From assembly GCF_003589595.1 (NCBI RefSeq), contig NW_020655550.1, forward strand, positions 720,796 through 784,795: 64,000 nt of DNA, given 5' to 3'. Positions within the stretch are counted from its first letter, which is position 1; every line of letters begins with the position of its first letter. The position numbers and the translations under genes were made by a program. Shown here in pieces: positions 10,337 through 21,856 of this stretch. The DNA is from Hyposmocoma kahamanoa (Eukaryota; Arthropoda; Insecta; Lepidoptera; Cosmopterigidae). The notes beneath the pieces are model-generated. The model was not told the DNA's origin, did not search any database, and was given only the letters and a program-made list of their open reading frames with translations.

Positions 10337-13300
10337 TTATAGTCTATTATTAGGTTTGGAGTTGATGTTGCAATCAGTTCTAAACTCCGGTTTCTTAAAA
10401 GAGCGGCCTCTTTTGCAAGTCACCCAACACTCGTGAATAGGTCGGCTGCGGAAATCTGAAAACAATTACATATATTGAGTGTGAGTTGAGTGTACTATGA
10501 TGTTTTTTATTTCCCCGGGTACAAATTATTATACTTAATGTGGTCCAAATTTGTGTACCAGTAGAAATTATACATCAATTCATCAACCATCGACAATCTC
10601 TAATAGTACGCTGTATCCTTGTCATAACGCCTTACACTTTGGTAACTTTCCAGATAGTGGCCCTTAAATTTTTTTCTTTAAAAAATTTTTTCTTTTAAAA
10701 AAAAGTCAAATTCGTTGATTTTGTTCAACAATAAAACTGAAACTGAATAATATATAAAAAGTCGATTCGAAGAGAGTTATGGAACTCGTTTCACTGATTC
10801 CAGATATGTTAATAATTCGATTTTGCTAAAAATGTCGATTACGTTAGTAGTAGGAGGGGCAGTATGTATTTTCGTTAATTCAAATTTCTAATATTCTTCT
10901 GTTCTATGCTTTCACGTATTTTTTCTTACACGTCTTTTTACAAATATACATATGTTTATGGTAAATGTACCAATCTTTGACACTGTCCCTATTTTTTTTT
11001 AATTTTCACACATTAATTTGGGTAGGCAAAGGTTTTACCATACAGCCACTTCATACAAATTATATCTTTCATTGATTTAATGGCAAAGTGGGCAAAGCGA
11101 CCAGCGCCATTTCTGCAGTTAATTTTTTTTTTTCAGTTTATTTCATAAGTCATGAAGGTTAGATGTTATGTATTTGTATAGGACAGGATACGCTTCTATG
11201 TTTTTTAATAGATCTTCTGTTGAGCGCGGGATATCCTCAGGTTTGCTATATATTTCCAGCAGGTGATCAATGAGGCTAAGGCGTTATGACACTTTTTAAT
11301 TTTTTTCTTTAACAAAAAAACAAATTTTGATATAACTCCAAAACTGTGTTAGATGTACTAGTGATGGCATATATGAATTCCGTTTAGAAACTTTATTCGA
11401 ATCACTCAATATTTTTTTAGTATGGTGACAATTTTTGTGAACAGGTCATCCGAGTTGAAAGAGCATTGGTGTTCTTCCAATAATCGTTACGATTTTGAGT
11501 AGTTTGAGTGCATTTATTAGTGGTAATTTTGTTAATTATCGGTAAGTGATTATTAAAACTATTAGATAACTGTATAAACAAGTTCTTTTATCTGTATTTA
11601 TTGATGTATATCATATATATTTTATTTTAGCGGCATGTCAAACACTGGTGCAAATTTCAACGTTTAGTAATAGTTGACACCCATGTCAAGCACTCGTGCA
11701 AATGAATATTTTTTTAAACTTAATTTCCACCACTGTAAGGACGGCGAACGCAGGTTTGGATTACTCTGTTATTGACAAATTTATTTGAGTAGTTTAAGTA
11801 GTGTTTGACATGGGTGTCAAAGACTTGTGTTACTATGGGGACCCAATGCTTGACAGTCGTATATTGAGATGTCAAACTCTTGGACGTAACTAGTGTCAAC
11901 TATAACTGATTTTGGCTTTTGTTCTTCTTTAAATTTATTGTTATAAAGTAGTAAATGCAGTTAAATAACTATGAACTCTTAACATAACTTCCTGTCAAAC
12001 ATTGATCTCATTTTGCCATCGTCAACTATTGGGACATTAAAACTTGTCTGTCATACACTGGTATAACTTTAGAGGTTGCGAAAAACTGGAATATTTTAAT
12101 AATGCTATGATTATTTTAAATTTTATAGTTCATTTAAGATAAATGATAAACCGTTTAACATGTTAACTCTAGATATATACATAGATAGATATGGATAGAT
12201 ATAGATATAGATAGATAGATATAGTCATAGTCAGTATGACTGATAATTAAGTACTTTTTTGCAAAACGCGATGTTCCGTCTGAAAGTGTCATCCACTGGG
12301 ACATTTACCTCAGTTAGAAATAAACTTTCAGAACAACCACTAAGTAGGTAGTGAAGCTAAATGTACCAGACGTCTAAATTACGGAATGATGCAGCGTGTT
12401 GTGGTTTGTATTCATTACATTTCTCAATTGCCAGCGTTACAACAGTGTACAAATAATATAAATGAGTTGTTTGTTGTTAAATTTGTTTCTATTGAACTAA
12501 TTTTAAAAAAAGTGGCTCCGTTATGTACACATAGCGTTTTTCGACTACAATATAAAAAAGTTTTAAATTAAAATATAAATGCGATAAGTATAAAGGCTAT
12601 GAATAAAATAAAACAAAAAAATGTTTATAAAGTACCTACGAGGATTTACACAAATTAAAGTCTGTGTCAATTAAGATTTTTGTTGTAACTTGTAATCTGC
12701 TATAATTGTAGCGTAATCAGTGTGATAGTAAGTAATTTCAATAACGTTAAAGCGAATAAAAATGCAGCAAAGGAGCTGGGCATCGCAAATGAATTTTTTT
12801 TTGCCGGATTTAAATCGCGTATATTTGTTTTTTCAAACAAACCGATGTTTCCGGCCCTTTACAGATCCTATGGTCACGGTTGACTGAGGTGGTACAGTCT
12901 TCAACCAGTTATGTCTAATATTAATGCAAACCACCCTATTTTTTCACTATAGTTATTAATTAAATACCTTATTTTTAATTTTAGAAAGAAAATATTCCAA
13001 TTTACGCTACATTAAGTTTTACAAATTATTATATTGAATGAATTTTTATTAAGTTCAATTTATTATTAATTAATAATAGAAATTTGAATAAACTAAGTAA
13101 AACATATTAATTAGTACTGCAGTCTTATGACTGTTTGGGATTTTTCATCAGGGGTAATACTGGATTCCAAATTGGGGGTACGGAGAAACCATCTTCCCTT
13201 GTGAAATTAGGATGTTTTTTAATTTCAATGGCCTTAATGTGTAGGTTTATCCATGACATGCTCGCAAACTGCAGACTTGTTTACGCGACGGTGTTTGACA

Positions 13301-14292
13301 TCAGCTTTATGTTCTTTGACGCGGGTACAAATACTTTGGTTCGTTTGTCCAATATAAGAGAGACCGCATTCACAGCTTGCCATCCTTTCCAAGCACAAAG
13401 CCGGTCGTGTACGGAGTACCTACTGCTGTCACCTGTGGGATGGTTCTGCTATATAGCAATTAGCCATTCCGACTCCGTTTGATTACTACCGTTAAGCTGC
13501 CTGCTTATAGGTATTCTACAGAATATTCACGGAGAGTGTGCGAGGGAATTGCTCGATTAAATCTGCGTTCTCATTTCCTGGGGTTCTTTCTACTGGGCAT
13601 ATTTCAAGGCGTCACATGAGGTTTTATGATTGCATATTTGTATGGCGAAAGCGTATGGAGCTCAATTTCTATATAACTTGGGTGTTTTCAAGGCTAGAGT
13701 AAGTAGGCATTATTTAGGTGAGCAATTTTCATAGTCGACCTCAACGTCACTTTCCAACAGGTGAGATGGAGATCAAAAGTACAAGTAGAAAAAATACAAA
13801 ATACCTTTTTTGCTGTCACAATTGAATTCATGCATGTCACAGGTGTCAATAAATGTCCGCATTTCGCCGCAGGAGTCGATGCCACACATCGGCACTTTGT
13901 CGTGTATACACAAATCTGCCACTTTGCATTCCTCTTCATTCTGTACAGTGTGAAACCATTTGTTAGTTTATCCATAAGAAAAACTGAACATCCATTACCC
14001 TTCTTTGCCGACATCTGTCAACGTCTATCCCTCCTCTATAAAAATCGTGTTAGTATATTAAAAAACAAAATGGCGATGTTATATAAAACGATAAATGTTT
14101 ATTTAAATACTACTTGTCTATTAGTTAGACAATATAATTATCGTTACGGATGAAAAAGTTACAGATTAATAATAAAATTCAAAAATGTACCTTCAGAGCT
14201 TCGCTGTGACCATTAACAAGTGACACTAAATACATGAGAATAGCTGAAAACAAAAGTAAGAATAGTAGTGTATTTCTTAAATAACTTCTCAT
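10337..14292 (-). CDS. KZL2, secreted Kazal-like protein (three exons)
   Basis: Exon 1 is 14191..14292 (34 codons), a clear signal peptide MRSYLRNTLLFLLLFSAILM..., ending CTGAAG|GTACAT in phase 0. Exon 2 is 13805..13940 after TGTACAG, phase 0 to 1, with C-x5-C-x7-C-G-x14-C-x6-C and an extra Cys after C3 as in KZL1. Exon 3 is 10337..10455 after TTGTTTTCAG, phase 2; it encodes DFRSRPIHECWVTCKRGRSF, continues basic with three Cys in all, and ends TAA. The total is 118 aa. Intron 2 is 3.3 kb and contains a Penelope-like remnant and dispersed repeats, which probably lengthened it. Secreted Kazal-like inhibitor is the best family call. The Cys count (nine in the mature part) is unusual for a single Kazal domain. 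Confidence 0.8.
10500..12780. other. Non-coding part of KZL2 intron 2
   Basis: AT-rich, no gene seen. At 11630-12060 there is a field of degenerate TGTCAA(A/G)CACT motifs, and at 12175-12230 a short GATA-type microsatellite. Confidence 0.4.
12175..12230. repeat. (GATA)n-type microsatellite
   Basis: Irregular ATAGATAGATATAGATAG units over about 55 bp. Confidence 0.85.
12790..13480 (-). mobile_element. Penelope-like retroelement remnant with GIY-YIG domain
   Basis: On the minus strand, 13377 down to 13234 encodes CECGLSYIGQTNQSICTR, then VKEHKADVKHRRVNKSAV and CEHVMDK before a TAA. This has the YIG motif, Arg and His-rich order of the GIY-YIG endonuclease at the C-terminus of Penelope-like elements. 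A frameshift later continues it as IEIKKHPNFTREDGFS. The 3' tail at 12795-12905 repeats the tail seen at 4560-4680. The RT part is missing, so this is a 5'-truncated dead copy inside KZL2 intron 2. Confidence 0.8.
13555..13790 (-). repeat. Dispersed repeat (TCACCTG/AAATAATGCCTACT family)
   Basis: On the minus strand it contains ATCTCACCTGTTGGAAAGTG and CTAAATAATGCCTACTTACT. A plus-strand relative lies at 47065-47165. It sits 15 bp downstream of the KZL2 Kazal exon donor. Non-coding. Confidence 0.6.
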
Positions 14293-15039
14293 TTAAGATA
14301 TTTATGGTTGGTAGAGAATTACCTAGTAATACTAACATAATGTCGCGTCATAGTACCAAAAATAAATGAGTTGCTTGTATATACATTGCTATTGTGATAT
14401 TTTTTACAGACTTGAATGCATTTTATGCTACTTTAAACCATTTAACTTTATGGGAGTTGTATCGGAAACAAATTCCGAGCTCACGAGTATTGACGTTTGT
14501 AATATTATAAAGAAACGTGACTGAGTTATTTTTTGCGCTTATCGCCATTTCTTCTAAATATTTGAAATCGAATCGAGCAGTTCGAGCAGAACCGGCTGCC
14601 GTCCGTTTCAAAAAGCATTTGGTTAAAAAATAAAATAAAAATCTTTTATTTTCAGACACCATAGGTCCATAGTTTGTTAGTAAACAACCTTATACTATAT
14701 TAGTAACAAACGACTGTATGGTGAATTTATGGTGTGTTGTATATATAGTGTACATTGAAATTTTCAAAATCGAGATGTCTAAATATTCAAAATACGTAAT
14801 ATAAAATTAACTGAAACAATTATAATGATTTAGTCGAAAGTAAAAAATTAAAATACTAAAATTTTCAATTAATAAAATAACAATTGAAATTCAAATTAGC
14901 TAATAAAATAATAATAATTAACATGAACAAAATTAAAATTTTGTTCATGTTTTTGTTGTCATAGGGAAACCCATTACATTACGATTGCTACTACTTAGTC
15001 ACTATTTTTGTGTGCGAGATACATCTGTCTACACAATGT
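14293..15039. other. Upstream flank of KZL2
   Basis: AT-rich, no gene. A TATATA lies about 86 nt upstream of the KZL2 start (14378-14383), too common a string here to call a promoter. A perfect inverted repeat with 15-bp arms (14920-14934 and 14937-14951) is present. Confidence 0.35.
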
Positions 15040-16010
15040 GCTATAATCGGGGAATCATGTCATGGCGAGGCCGTTTTCTTTCGCATGATGGCATTAAAAT
15101 CATTAGAATCCGCAGCGCGCCCAGGGTCCGCTGCGTGCGGTTGATCCACAGGGCGCACGTGTAGAACACCTGACAGTAGGCTCTAAGCAATGTTAGTTTT
15201 ACAAGGACACTACAAACGCGCAAATCACCAATCAACATATTACAGCGGACCGTCAGCGCCCTGCATTCCTTCTCAATGTTTACCGTTACGAAATGCCCGA
15301 GATATTTAAATTGGTTAACCCGCTTAAGTTCTGCACCGTTGAGTGTAATTTTGGGTACATGAGATGGACACTTACCACTGACGGCCCTAAAAACCAAAAA
15401 GTCGCTTTGTTAACGTTATACAGGAAACCATGTGAAAGTGCATAACGTTCACAAACCTGTAGTAGACACCTAAGCGCTCTAACTAACCATTGGACTCAGC
15501 AGCATCATGTCATCCGCGTTACTGATGTTATTGACGCTGACGTCATGCACGCGACAGCCGACCCTCCACACTGTAATTTGAAGGAGTCTGAGACCTTATT
15601 AGCCCACCTCGCGTAGTTCACTTGATTATGATACCAGTATTGAAATATACGCAACAACTCCGCTGGTACATCTCTATCTCGAAGCTTGTCCCACAAAACA
15701 TCACACGATACCAGGTCGAAAGCACGGGAGAGGTCGAGAAAATAAGCGTACACTGGCGTTGGTCTTTCAGTGTAGTAGCGAACCGTATGTTTGAGAGTCA
15801 GAACCGCACTCTCAGTTGAAAGTTTGGAACGAAACCCGAACTGTGCGTCGTGCAAGTGCAAATAACTTTCGAGACGATCGTCCAGCAGACTGTCAAGCAC
15901 CTTTGCCATAATCGTGGCCAGTGAGATGGGTCGATAATTAGCCGTGTCAGTTACATCACCCGTTTTGTTTTTAATTATGCGCCCTACAACGCACTGTACG
16001 CGTACGATCA
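15040..16010 (-). mobile_element. CR1-type LINE reverse transcriptase remnant
   Basis: The minus strand gives NYRPISLATIMAKVLDSLL, HDAQFGFRSKLSTESAVL, YAYFLDLSRAFDLVSCDVLW (motif A) and, after deletion of the motif C region, QFKYLGHFVTVNIEKE and later AYCQVFYTCALWIN typical of the C-terminal part. It is the same family as 5541-6290. Frames are broken and the palm is partly deleted. Confidence 0.8.
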
Positions 16011-16529
16011 TAAGGAAGGTATGAGTGGCACATGCATAGAGAGAAAAACGTAGCTAGAAGTCTTGGCAAGTGAGGTGCTATGCTGCAGATGCTCGACGCT
16101 GATGCCGTCGTGACTCGGAGACTTTCCTCTTGTCATTTTATTTTAAGAAGGCTTCCCATCCGGTAATCGGTAAGGCATCCTGGCTAGGTCCATGTCGAGC
16201 TATTGTAACACAGATTATTGTATGTTTTACAGTGAAATAAGTCGACACGTGAACGGTGTAGGTTGTTATGTTGGTTAGATATTATTCACAAGATTCCAAT
16301 AACTCGAGAAGTTTCTGATTTTCAGGACACGTAGTACGGTATAATTGCGGCTCAAAACTTTTTAATATACGTTTCTTAATGTCCTTCTCGTAGCAGTGGG
16401 ACTTTTATTTGATACGATTGTTTGCAACATGCGTAAGTGCTCTCACTTCCTGTTCTAACCAGGGAATAATTTGAGACAAGAACTAAACCGGTAAACAAAG
16501 GCAACAAAGGCAACCAATAATAATTTGTT
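16011..16529. other. Stretch without gene
   Basis: The part next to 16010 (GACTCGGAGACTTTCCTCTT and so on) may still belong to the CR1 remnant. Nothing else is recognised. Confidence 0.3.
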
Positions 16530-16710
16530 TAAGGCAGTAATGTGAGCATTACTGCGTTCCGGTTTTGAAGGGTAAGGGTGCTGGTGAAGTTACAGGCACA
16601 TGAGAATTGTCGACTTATGTTTCAGGGTGACGGGCGTAATGGCAGTGACCCTCAGATTTTTGCGATTTAAAGTAAGTCTGAGTGGCACTGCAATTGCTAT
16701 GAACAACCGT
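16530..16710 (-). repeat. Dispersed repeat family R3 copy
   Basis: Contains GTGAGCATTACTGCGTTCCG and TTTTGAAGGGTAAGGGTGCT, matching the other R3 copies. Confidence 0.75.
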
Positions 16711-17470
16711 GTCGAAAACTTACATTTATGACTTTTTTTTCATTTACACACACACTATACACAATAACTGCGTTTGATTAACCAATTAAATAAGTACGAA
16801 AAAATTTAAAGCTTAGAGTCTAGCGCAGTTTTTAAAGTTACCCAGGAACTATGGATTCCATGTAGTAATCTACATTTTTAGATTTTTGATTTAAATTTGT
16901 GAATTCAAGTCTGACTCACTCGAGCGTGACGTGACATCCACTTTAGGTCAAAATTTTCGTAGCTTGCGTTGATCTTACGATCTGATTATTTTATGCGTGA
17001 AAGTACAATTTATACAAATTGAGTTACAAAACAAGCCTCCTGAAGAAACCTTCTACAAACCGAAAAAATAAATTTTAGAGCCATACGGGTTGAAAATATC
17101 CAAAAAAATCGTTAAAAAAATCATAACACTAAAATACAAAAAATTGCGGAATATATTATATGGGGGTGATTCAGATACCCCTCAATATGAGGGTCCTAAA
17201 TTTTACTTTTGAACGTTTAGTACACCGTATTCAAATAAAGCTTTTTATATTCATTTGACGTCACAACAAATAAATACATAAACATGTATAGGAAATTAGA
17301 TTAGTACTGGCATGCAAAATTAAACAACACTAATCGAGCGTAATAGAGAGCCATGCTTTCCGTAATTTGATTATAACGCATTTAATAATCGTAAATCACT
17401 TTCTTTATGTACACTAGGCTGTAGTTTTTGATCAGATATTGAATAAAATAATAATAATGTACACACTCAC

Positions 17471-17655
17471 AGCGCCGCACTATGGTAGGTGCCTTGCATG
17501 CCAGGTGCATACACATAGACAATCACAAATAACATCCAAATTCTCGAGATAAATAAATATAGGCCATACAAAATGTTTTCCGGCTCTGGAATCGAACCTG
17601 GGATCTCTGCGTGGCACTCCACTATGGTAACCGTTCGGCCATTGAGGCAGTATAA
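17471..17655 (-). mobile_element. tRNA-derived SINE (family S1)
   Basis: On the minus strand: a tRNA-like head (GCCGAACGGTTACCATAGTG with B-box GGTTCGATTCC), then GGCCTATATTTATTTATCTC and a body shared with the copies at 21857, 34835, 40480, 57535, 57796 and 60222. Confidence 0.75.
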
Positions 17656-17659
17656 GTGT

Positions 17660-18510
17660 GGTCGACAATCGTGGTAATGATAGAGATTATAAGTTTTGTA
17701 AATGCAGTACTTAGGTATTTGTATGTGTTACCTTTAGTAAATAAGAAAATAGTTTCATACTGATGTTCTCCAAGAACATAATACACATTAGGTACGAAAC
17801 CACAAAATACTGGGCAGATTTTCGAGGCAATAAGAAATTTAATAAAAACGTAATTTAATATTTACTGATTACTTTATTATACATTATGAACTGACTTTAA
17901 ATATGCCGTTGATTGAATTGAGATTTTTTTGATATTTCCGTTATAACAATTTTTTTAGGACTCTCCACAAATTCATAAAATCATTTTCAAATTTTTGGAA
18001 TTTAAAAAAAAAACGACGAAATTAAAAAAAAACACGTTAATGTTAGTTTGCCGAATTTATTGCATAAGGCGGTCGGTTATTTTAAATACTTTGTATTGAT
18101 TGTACCTACTTACTAAACTTAAAATAAATTAAAAAACATTACCTTTATTAACGGTTGGTAACCGTGAATGATCCTTAGTCAAAAGTATGAGTACAATGTT
18201 TTAAAAGATATTTATAGGCGGGTATTGCATAATGATTAAGAAATAATCAAAATGGTTCGGTCGCTGTACTCAATGATTGTGTGTATAAGTGGCGCAGGCG
18301 CTGTTGCGATCAACCTACACGCAAAGCCTCTTGCAAGAGGACATAATGGAGGTTGTGCCAATCGGTAAGCTATTCCATTTAATGTCTATTAATACTCATT
18401 TGTTTGTAATTTATGTACAGGTATTTTTGTAATGTTCATTTTGTAAAATATTTTATCATATTTTGTATATTATTTTTATATTGTTTTATCTAAAATTTAT
18501 TATAAAGCCA
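17660..18510. other. Stretch without gene
   Basis: AT-rich; nothing recognised. Confidence 0.3.
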
Positions 18511-18905
18511 ATTAAAAATGCCCACGAACATTTGTCTCAGTGACGGTAAGAGGCCTGACGGTATGATTGCCGGTCCTTGGAAGCTATGGAGACAGCAAGT
18601 GTGGGACGCAACCTGTGTGGGCACCGTAGCCCTTCCCATGTCCTTGCAAGCGTGGTCGGCGCAGTCTGTGGCCACAGCGGCCGAGAACCGCAAAAGGCTC
18701 AAATACACCAACCTTGCTCAGTGCTACAGCTTTGTGCCTTTTGCAATTGAAACCCTCGTAATCTTAGTCGCCTCGTAGAAGCCTCCGGTGACCACAAGCC
18801 TGGCAGTTATTTCCGCCAAAGAATAAGTTTAGCAAATTAAAGGGGAAATGTTGCCAGCCTTCTGGGCACGATGCCCCAGGGTACGGCCTTTGAGGAAGTT
18901 TTCTG
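18510..18905 (+). pseudogene. Decayed ORF of a repeated invertebrate element family
   Basis: Encodes an 86-residue open segment (NICLSDGKRPDGMIAGPWKL, VWDATCVGTVALP, AENRKRLKYTNL, SFVPFAIETL), followed in another frame by FRQRISLAN-like and RGNVASLLGTMPQGTA-like text. I recognise this wording from multi-copy mobile-element-associated ORFs in invertebrate genomes but cannot name the family. It is truncated and frameshifted. Confidence 0.5.
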
Positions 18906-19094
18906 TTTATAAACTTTCTTACTTTTTTGTGTATCTACTTGCTACAATAATATAGCTAACACTGTATGAAAATTATGAATAAATAACTCTACACTTTTTA
19001 CCTATATAAAATAGTACTAAACATATAATATTATCATAAATAAAGAAGTTTATAAAAATATATATATGCTTATATATTATTTTGAATTGATTTT

Positions 19095-20529
19095 ATGAAT
19101 AAATTTTATCAAAATTTACTTGTTCTAGTGGTCTTATTGGTGTTGAGTATGGGACTGCTCTCCCTGCAGTCTCCTATGGAAACGCTAGATGATGTATTGG
19201 TAAATCCCGTGGAACCAGCCTTGGTGAGCTTACTTGAATACCTATTTGGCATCTCTTGTAATCCTGCTTCCAAATGTGAAGTCAGTTGGGACCATATAGT
19301 TTTTGGTTGTTTTGCCAGAGGACACGCGTGAAGCGAGAGGCGTCCAGTACAGTTGCACAAAGACGGCAACTTAATTTTGAACAATTTATAGAAGACAAGT
19401 TAATTCAGCACGGTAAAGCTTTGGAACAACTGCTCAAGTCAGTCCAGAAAAATGAAGAGCTAACTAAAACATTGTTAGACAATATTGGTAATCAATATGT
19501 AAGCGAGCCAAAAATGCCCGAGAAAATTGAGGTACATCATCAAAAAACTAGACGTAGAAATGAAAGTGAAAATGATAATGCACTTGTACGACTGGGTAGA
19601 AATATACCGGTTTACGGAAACTTGGTCAAACACATGATTATGGGAGAAGTTCGAAAAGATCAGAAAGACCCGATACCTTTAGTTGAAAAACACAGTAACT
19701 GAGAATATCAGGTAAGTGAGATGTAAGTTGTCTGAAACGATTTTTGTAAATTTCATTTTTACACTCTTGTAGTTCGTTTCTGATAGCATACATACACTTA
19801 CCTTATGTTACTATAGCTTAATAAGATTGTCTCTTATGTTCACTAAAAATAAATGTATTGAAGAGACTCTGCTTCTTTTTCTTTGCTCTCCTTAGCTGAA
19901 TTAAAGTGGAAGAAAACTTTTCTGCTTATAGTAAGGAACGTAGTAAATAGTAACAGTGAGATAGAAAATAATTTTGAAGTATAATTATGAAGTGCAATTT
20001 TTTAAAGATTTAAAAACATCACTCTTATTAGCTATTTTATGTGAATCCTGTAACAGTGTTGAAGGCAATCAAACGATATGTAGGTTTTTGGAATCCAACA
20101 TCAAAATGGAAAGCTTAGGTTCTACTTAGGTGCTAATAAGTTATATGAAAATATTTACCATAGACAAGAGCAAAACTTTTTCTTTGCAGTTTATTTCGAG
20201 ACGAACGCAAGGAGGTTCAGCAGTAGTAGTCCCAGGGTTAATCGATACTAATGAAATCAGCCCTTGGTGCACTGTCGCTATGTCATGCCGGAGAAAGGTT
20301 GATCCTGTATGCGGGTTTGACGAAAATTTTGGCTACGGGAAGTTTGATGATGTATGCCACATGCTCCAAGTGAATTGCTATTGGAAATACAGTAAGTAAT
20401 CTTACAATTTTAAAAATATGACAATTTTGATACCAGATTGTTAGGTTCATTCAAAAAAACTTTATTGGAAAACATACATTACAATTTTCAGATTTTGCAC
20501 TCGCAAATAATTGCAAACCTTCCGTGTGA
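19095..20529 (+). CDS. KZL3, secreted Kazal-like protein with optional cassette exon
   Basis: Exon 1 is 19095..19199, a strong signal peptide (FYQNLLVLVVLLVLSMGLLS), ending phase 0 before GTAAAT. Exon 3 is 20190..20391 after TCTTTGCAG, phase 0 to 1, with C-x5-C-x7-C-G-x14-C-x6-C and donor GTAAGT. Exon 4 is 20492..20529 after TTTTCAG, encoding NFALANNCKPSV and TGA, which supplies the sixth Cys. Direct splicing of 1 to 3 to 4 gives 114 aa. Exon 2, 19319..19711, fits in phase 0 on both sides; it starts with a furin-like RVKR, is charged with a possible coiled coil, and has an in-frame TGA three codons before its GTAAGT donor. Inclusion would give a 162-aa protein with no Kazal domain. The signal and Kazal exons are well supported; exon usage is inference. 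Confidence 0.78.
19319..19711 (+). CDS. KZL3 cassette exon: furin site, charged mature peptide
   Basis: Open from a TTTTGCCAG acceptor to TGA at 19700..19702, then three codons to CAG|GTAAGT. Begins RTRVKREASSTV, followed by a helix-prone acidic and basic segment (LNFEQFIEDKLIQHGKALEQ) and KTRRRNES. 127 residues without a stop is long for this AT-rich background, supporting real coding. If the upstream intron (19200..19318) is retained, the frame from the signal peptide instead ends at 19331. Confidence 0.6.
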
Positions 20530-20658
20530 AAGATCCACTTTCCTTAACTCCACCATAATTATAATTTACATAAAACGTCAACCAGTGCATGAATTGTAAT
20601 ACAGAAATGTTGGTTGTGCCGCAAAATGTGTAACAAATGAGTTTATGTTTATACTTGT

Positions 20659-20790
20659 TTAATTAATATTTATTTTAATAAATACATAGCTTAAGATATA
20701 TTTACGTCTATAATTAATTTTTCTTAAAAGTTTCCCTATCCCAGTATTTCTTTTGGATTTGGGCAAACTCCTTCTTCTTCTTTCACGTGT
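20659..20790 (-). CDS. Unassigned basic C-terminal exon candidate
   Basis: After a strong minus-strand acceptor (ATTTTTAGTTTTCAG) the phase-0 frame encodes TRERRRRSLPKSKRNTGIGK, continues basic for about 43 residues and ends TAA. It resembles the basic tails of the KZL genes, and KZL4 lies upstream on the same strand. KZL4's Kazal exon, however, ends in phase 1, so at least one further exon would be needed to join them. Confidence 0.3.
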   Translation of the reverse strand, partial: TRERRRRSLPKSKRNTGIGKLLRKINYRRKYILSYVFIKININ

Positions 20791-20829
20791 CTGAAAACTA
20801 AAAATATATTTTTTGCAAAATATACGTTG

Positions 20830-21850
20830 TAAAAAATACGTTGCAGAACAATTTTATATTTGAAAAGAGCTCGTTTCATTTCCGTTCAACGATTCCGGTC
20901 GGTTCAATGAGAGAGCATCTATCTCACTCTCACAAGTATTTTATAAGATTCGTCGATGTCCTGACGAAACTACACGTACGAATGCTGATGGCCTATAATT
21001 TTAATGTCTAACTTTAAATTCATGTCATTCGAGGTTCCTGCCTGCGAAGTATAACCCCCCGTTAATGCACAAGTATATTAAATGACTAAAAATAGACTCT
21101 TAGGCCACCAAATGTAATAATATATATTACATGTGAGTAAAGATACATAATGTGCAAACATGTTTACAGTTAAGAATGTATATCTAATTTAGATGAAACT
21201 ACGCCCGCGTGTACATACTCTCTCAACGCGATAGTTCAATTATTACTTTACAAACAAGCAATGGCTGACACTGTTGCAATTCTGGTACATATATACTTGG
21301 TGATATTTTGTGTGCTTATTTTGAAGGAATGAAGCTATGTTTGCATTATTCTGGGTGGCATTTCAGTCCATCACTTATGCTAAGTACAACAGCGCTGGAA
21401 TAATGCTGTATGTATTGAAGTGGAAATAATAAACTGTTCTGCCCTTCTTATCATAACTAACGTAATACGGTTTATGGTTTAAGATATTTCATTCTCAAAA
21501 GAATACAAATTCACTTAGCGATAAATACAAGGTATCACAAAATTTCTACAGAGCGTACGTGCGTGCAAAATATTCAAATGAAAGTATGATAAAATTTAGT
21601 GTTCTAAGAAAAAACAAAAGCAAGGTATTGTACATCAATTGCCATGGTGAAACTTTAATAGCAATATCAACTCAAAGAAATAAAAATATCACAATTGCGA
21701 GAAATTTCTCACAATGTGGGATTTTAATTTCTTAATCGACATTTTTAGCGAAATTGAGTTATTAACAGTGAAACGAGATCTACAACCGCTTCCAATCGGC
21801 TTTTTATATCTTATTTACTTTCAGTTTTATTGTTAAGAGTCTATATTCTA
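20830..21850. other. Stretch without gene
   Basis: AT-rich; no gene or clear element recognised. Confidence 0.3.
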
Positions 21851-21856
21851 TAAACT

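Noticed and set aside
13135..13482. 115-aa plus-strand ORF
   Set aside because: Antisense of the Penelope GIY-YIG region; the minus-strand reading has the recognisable motifs.
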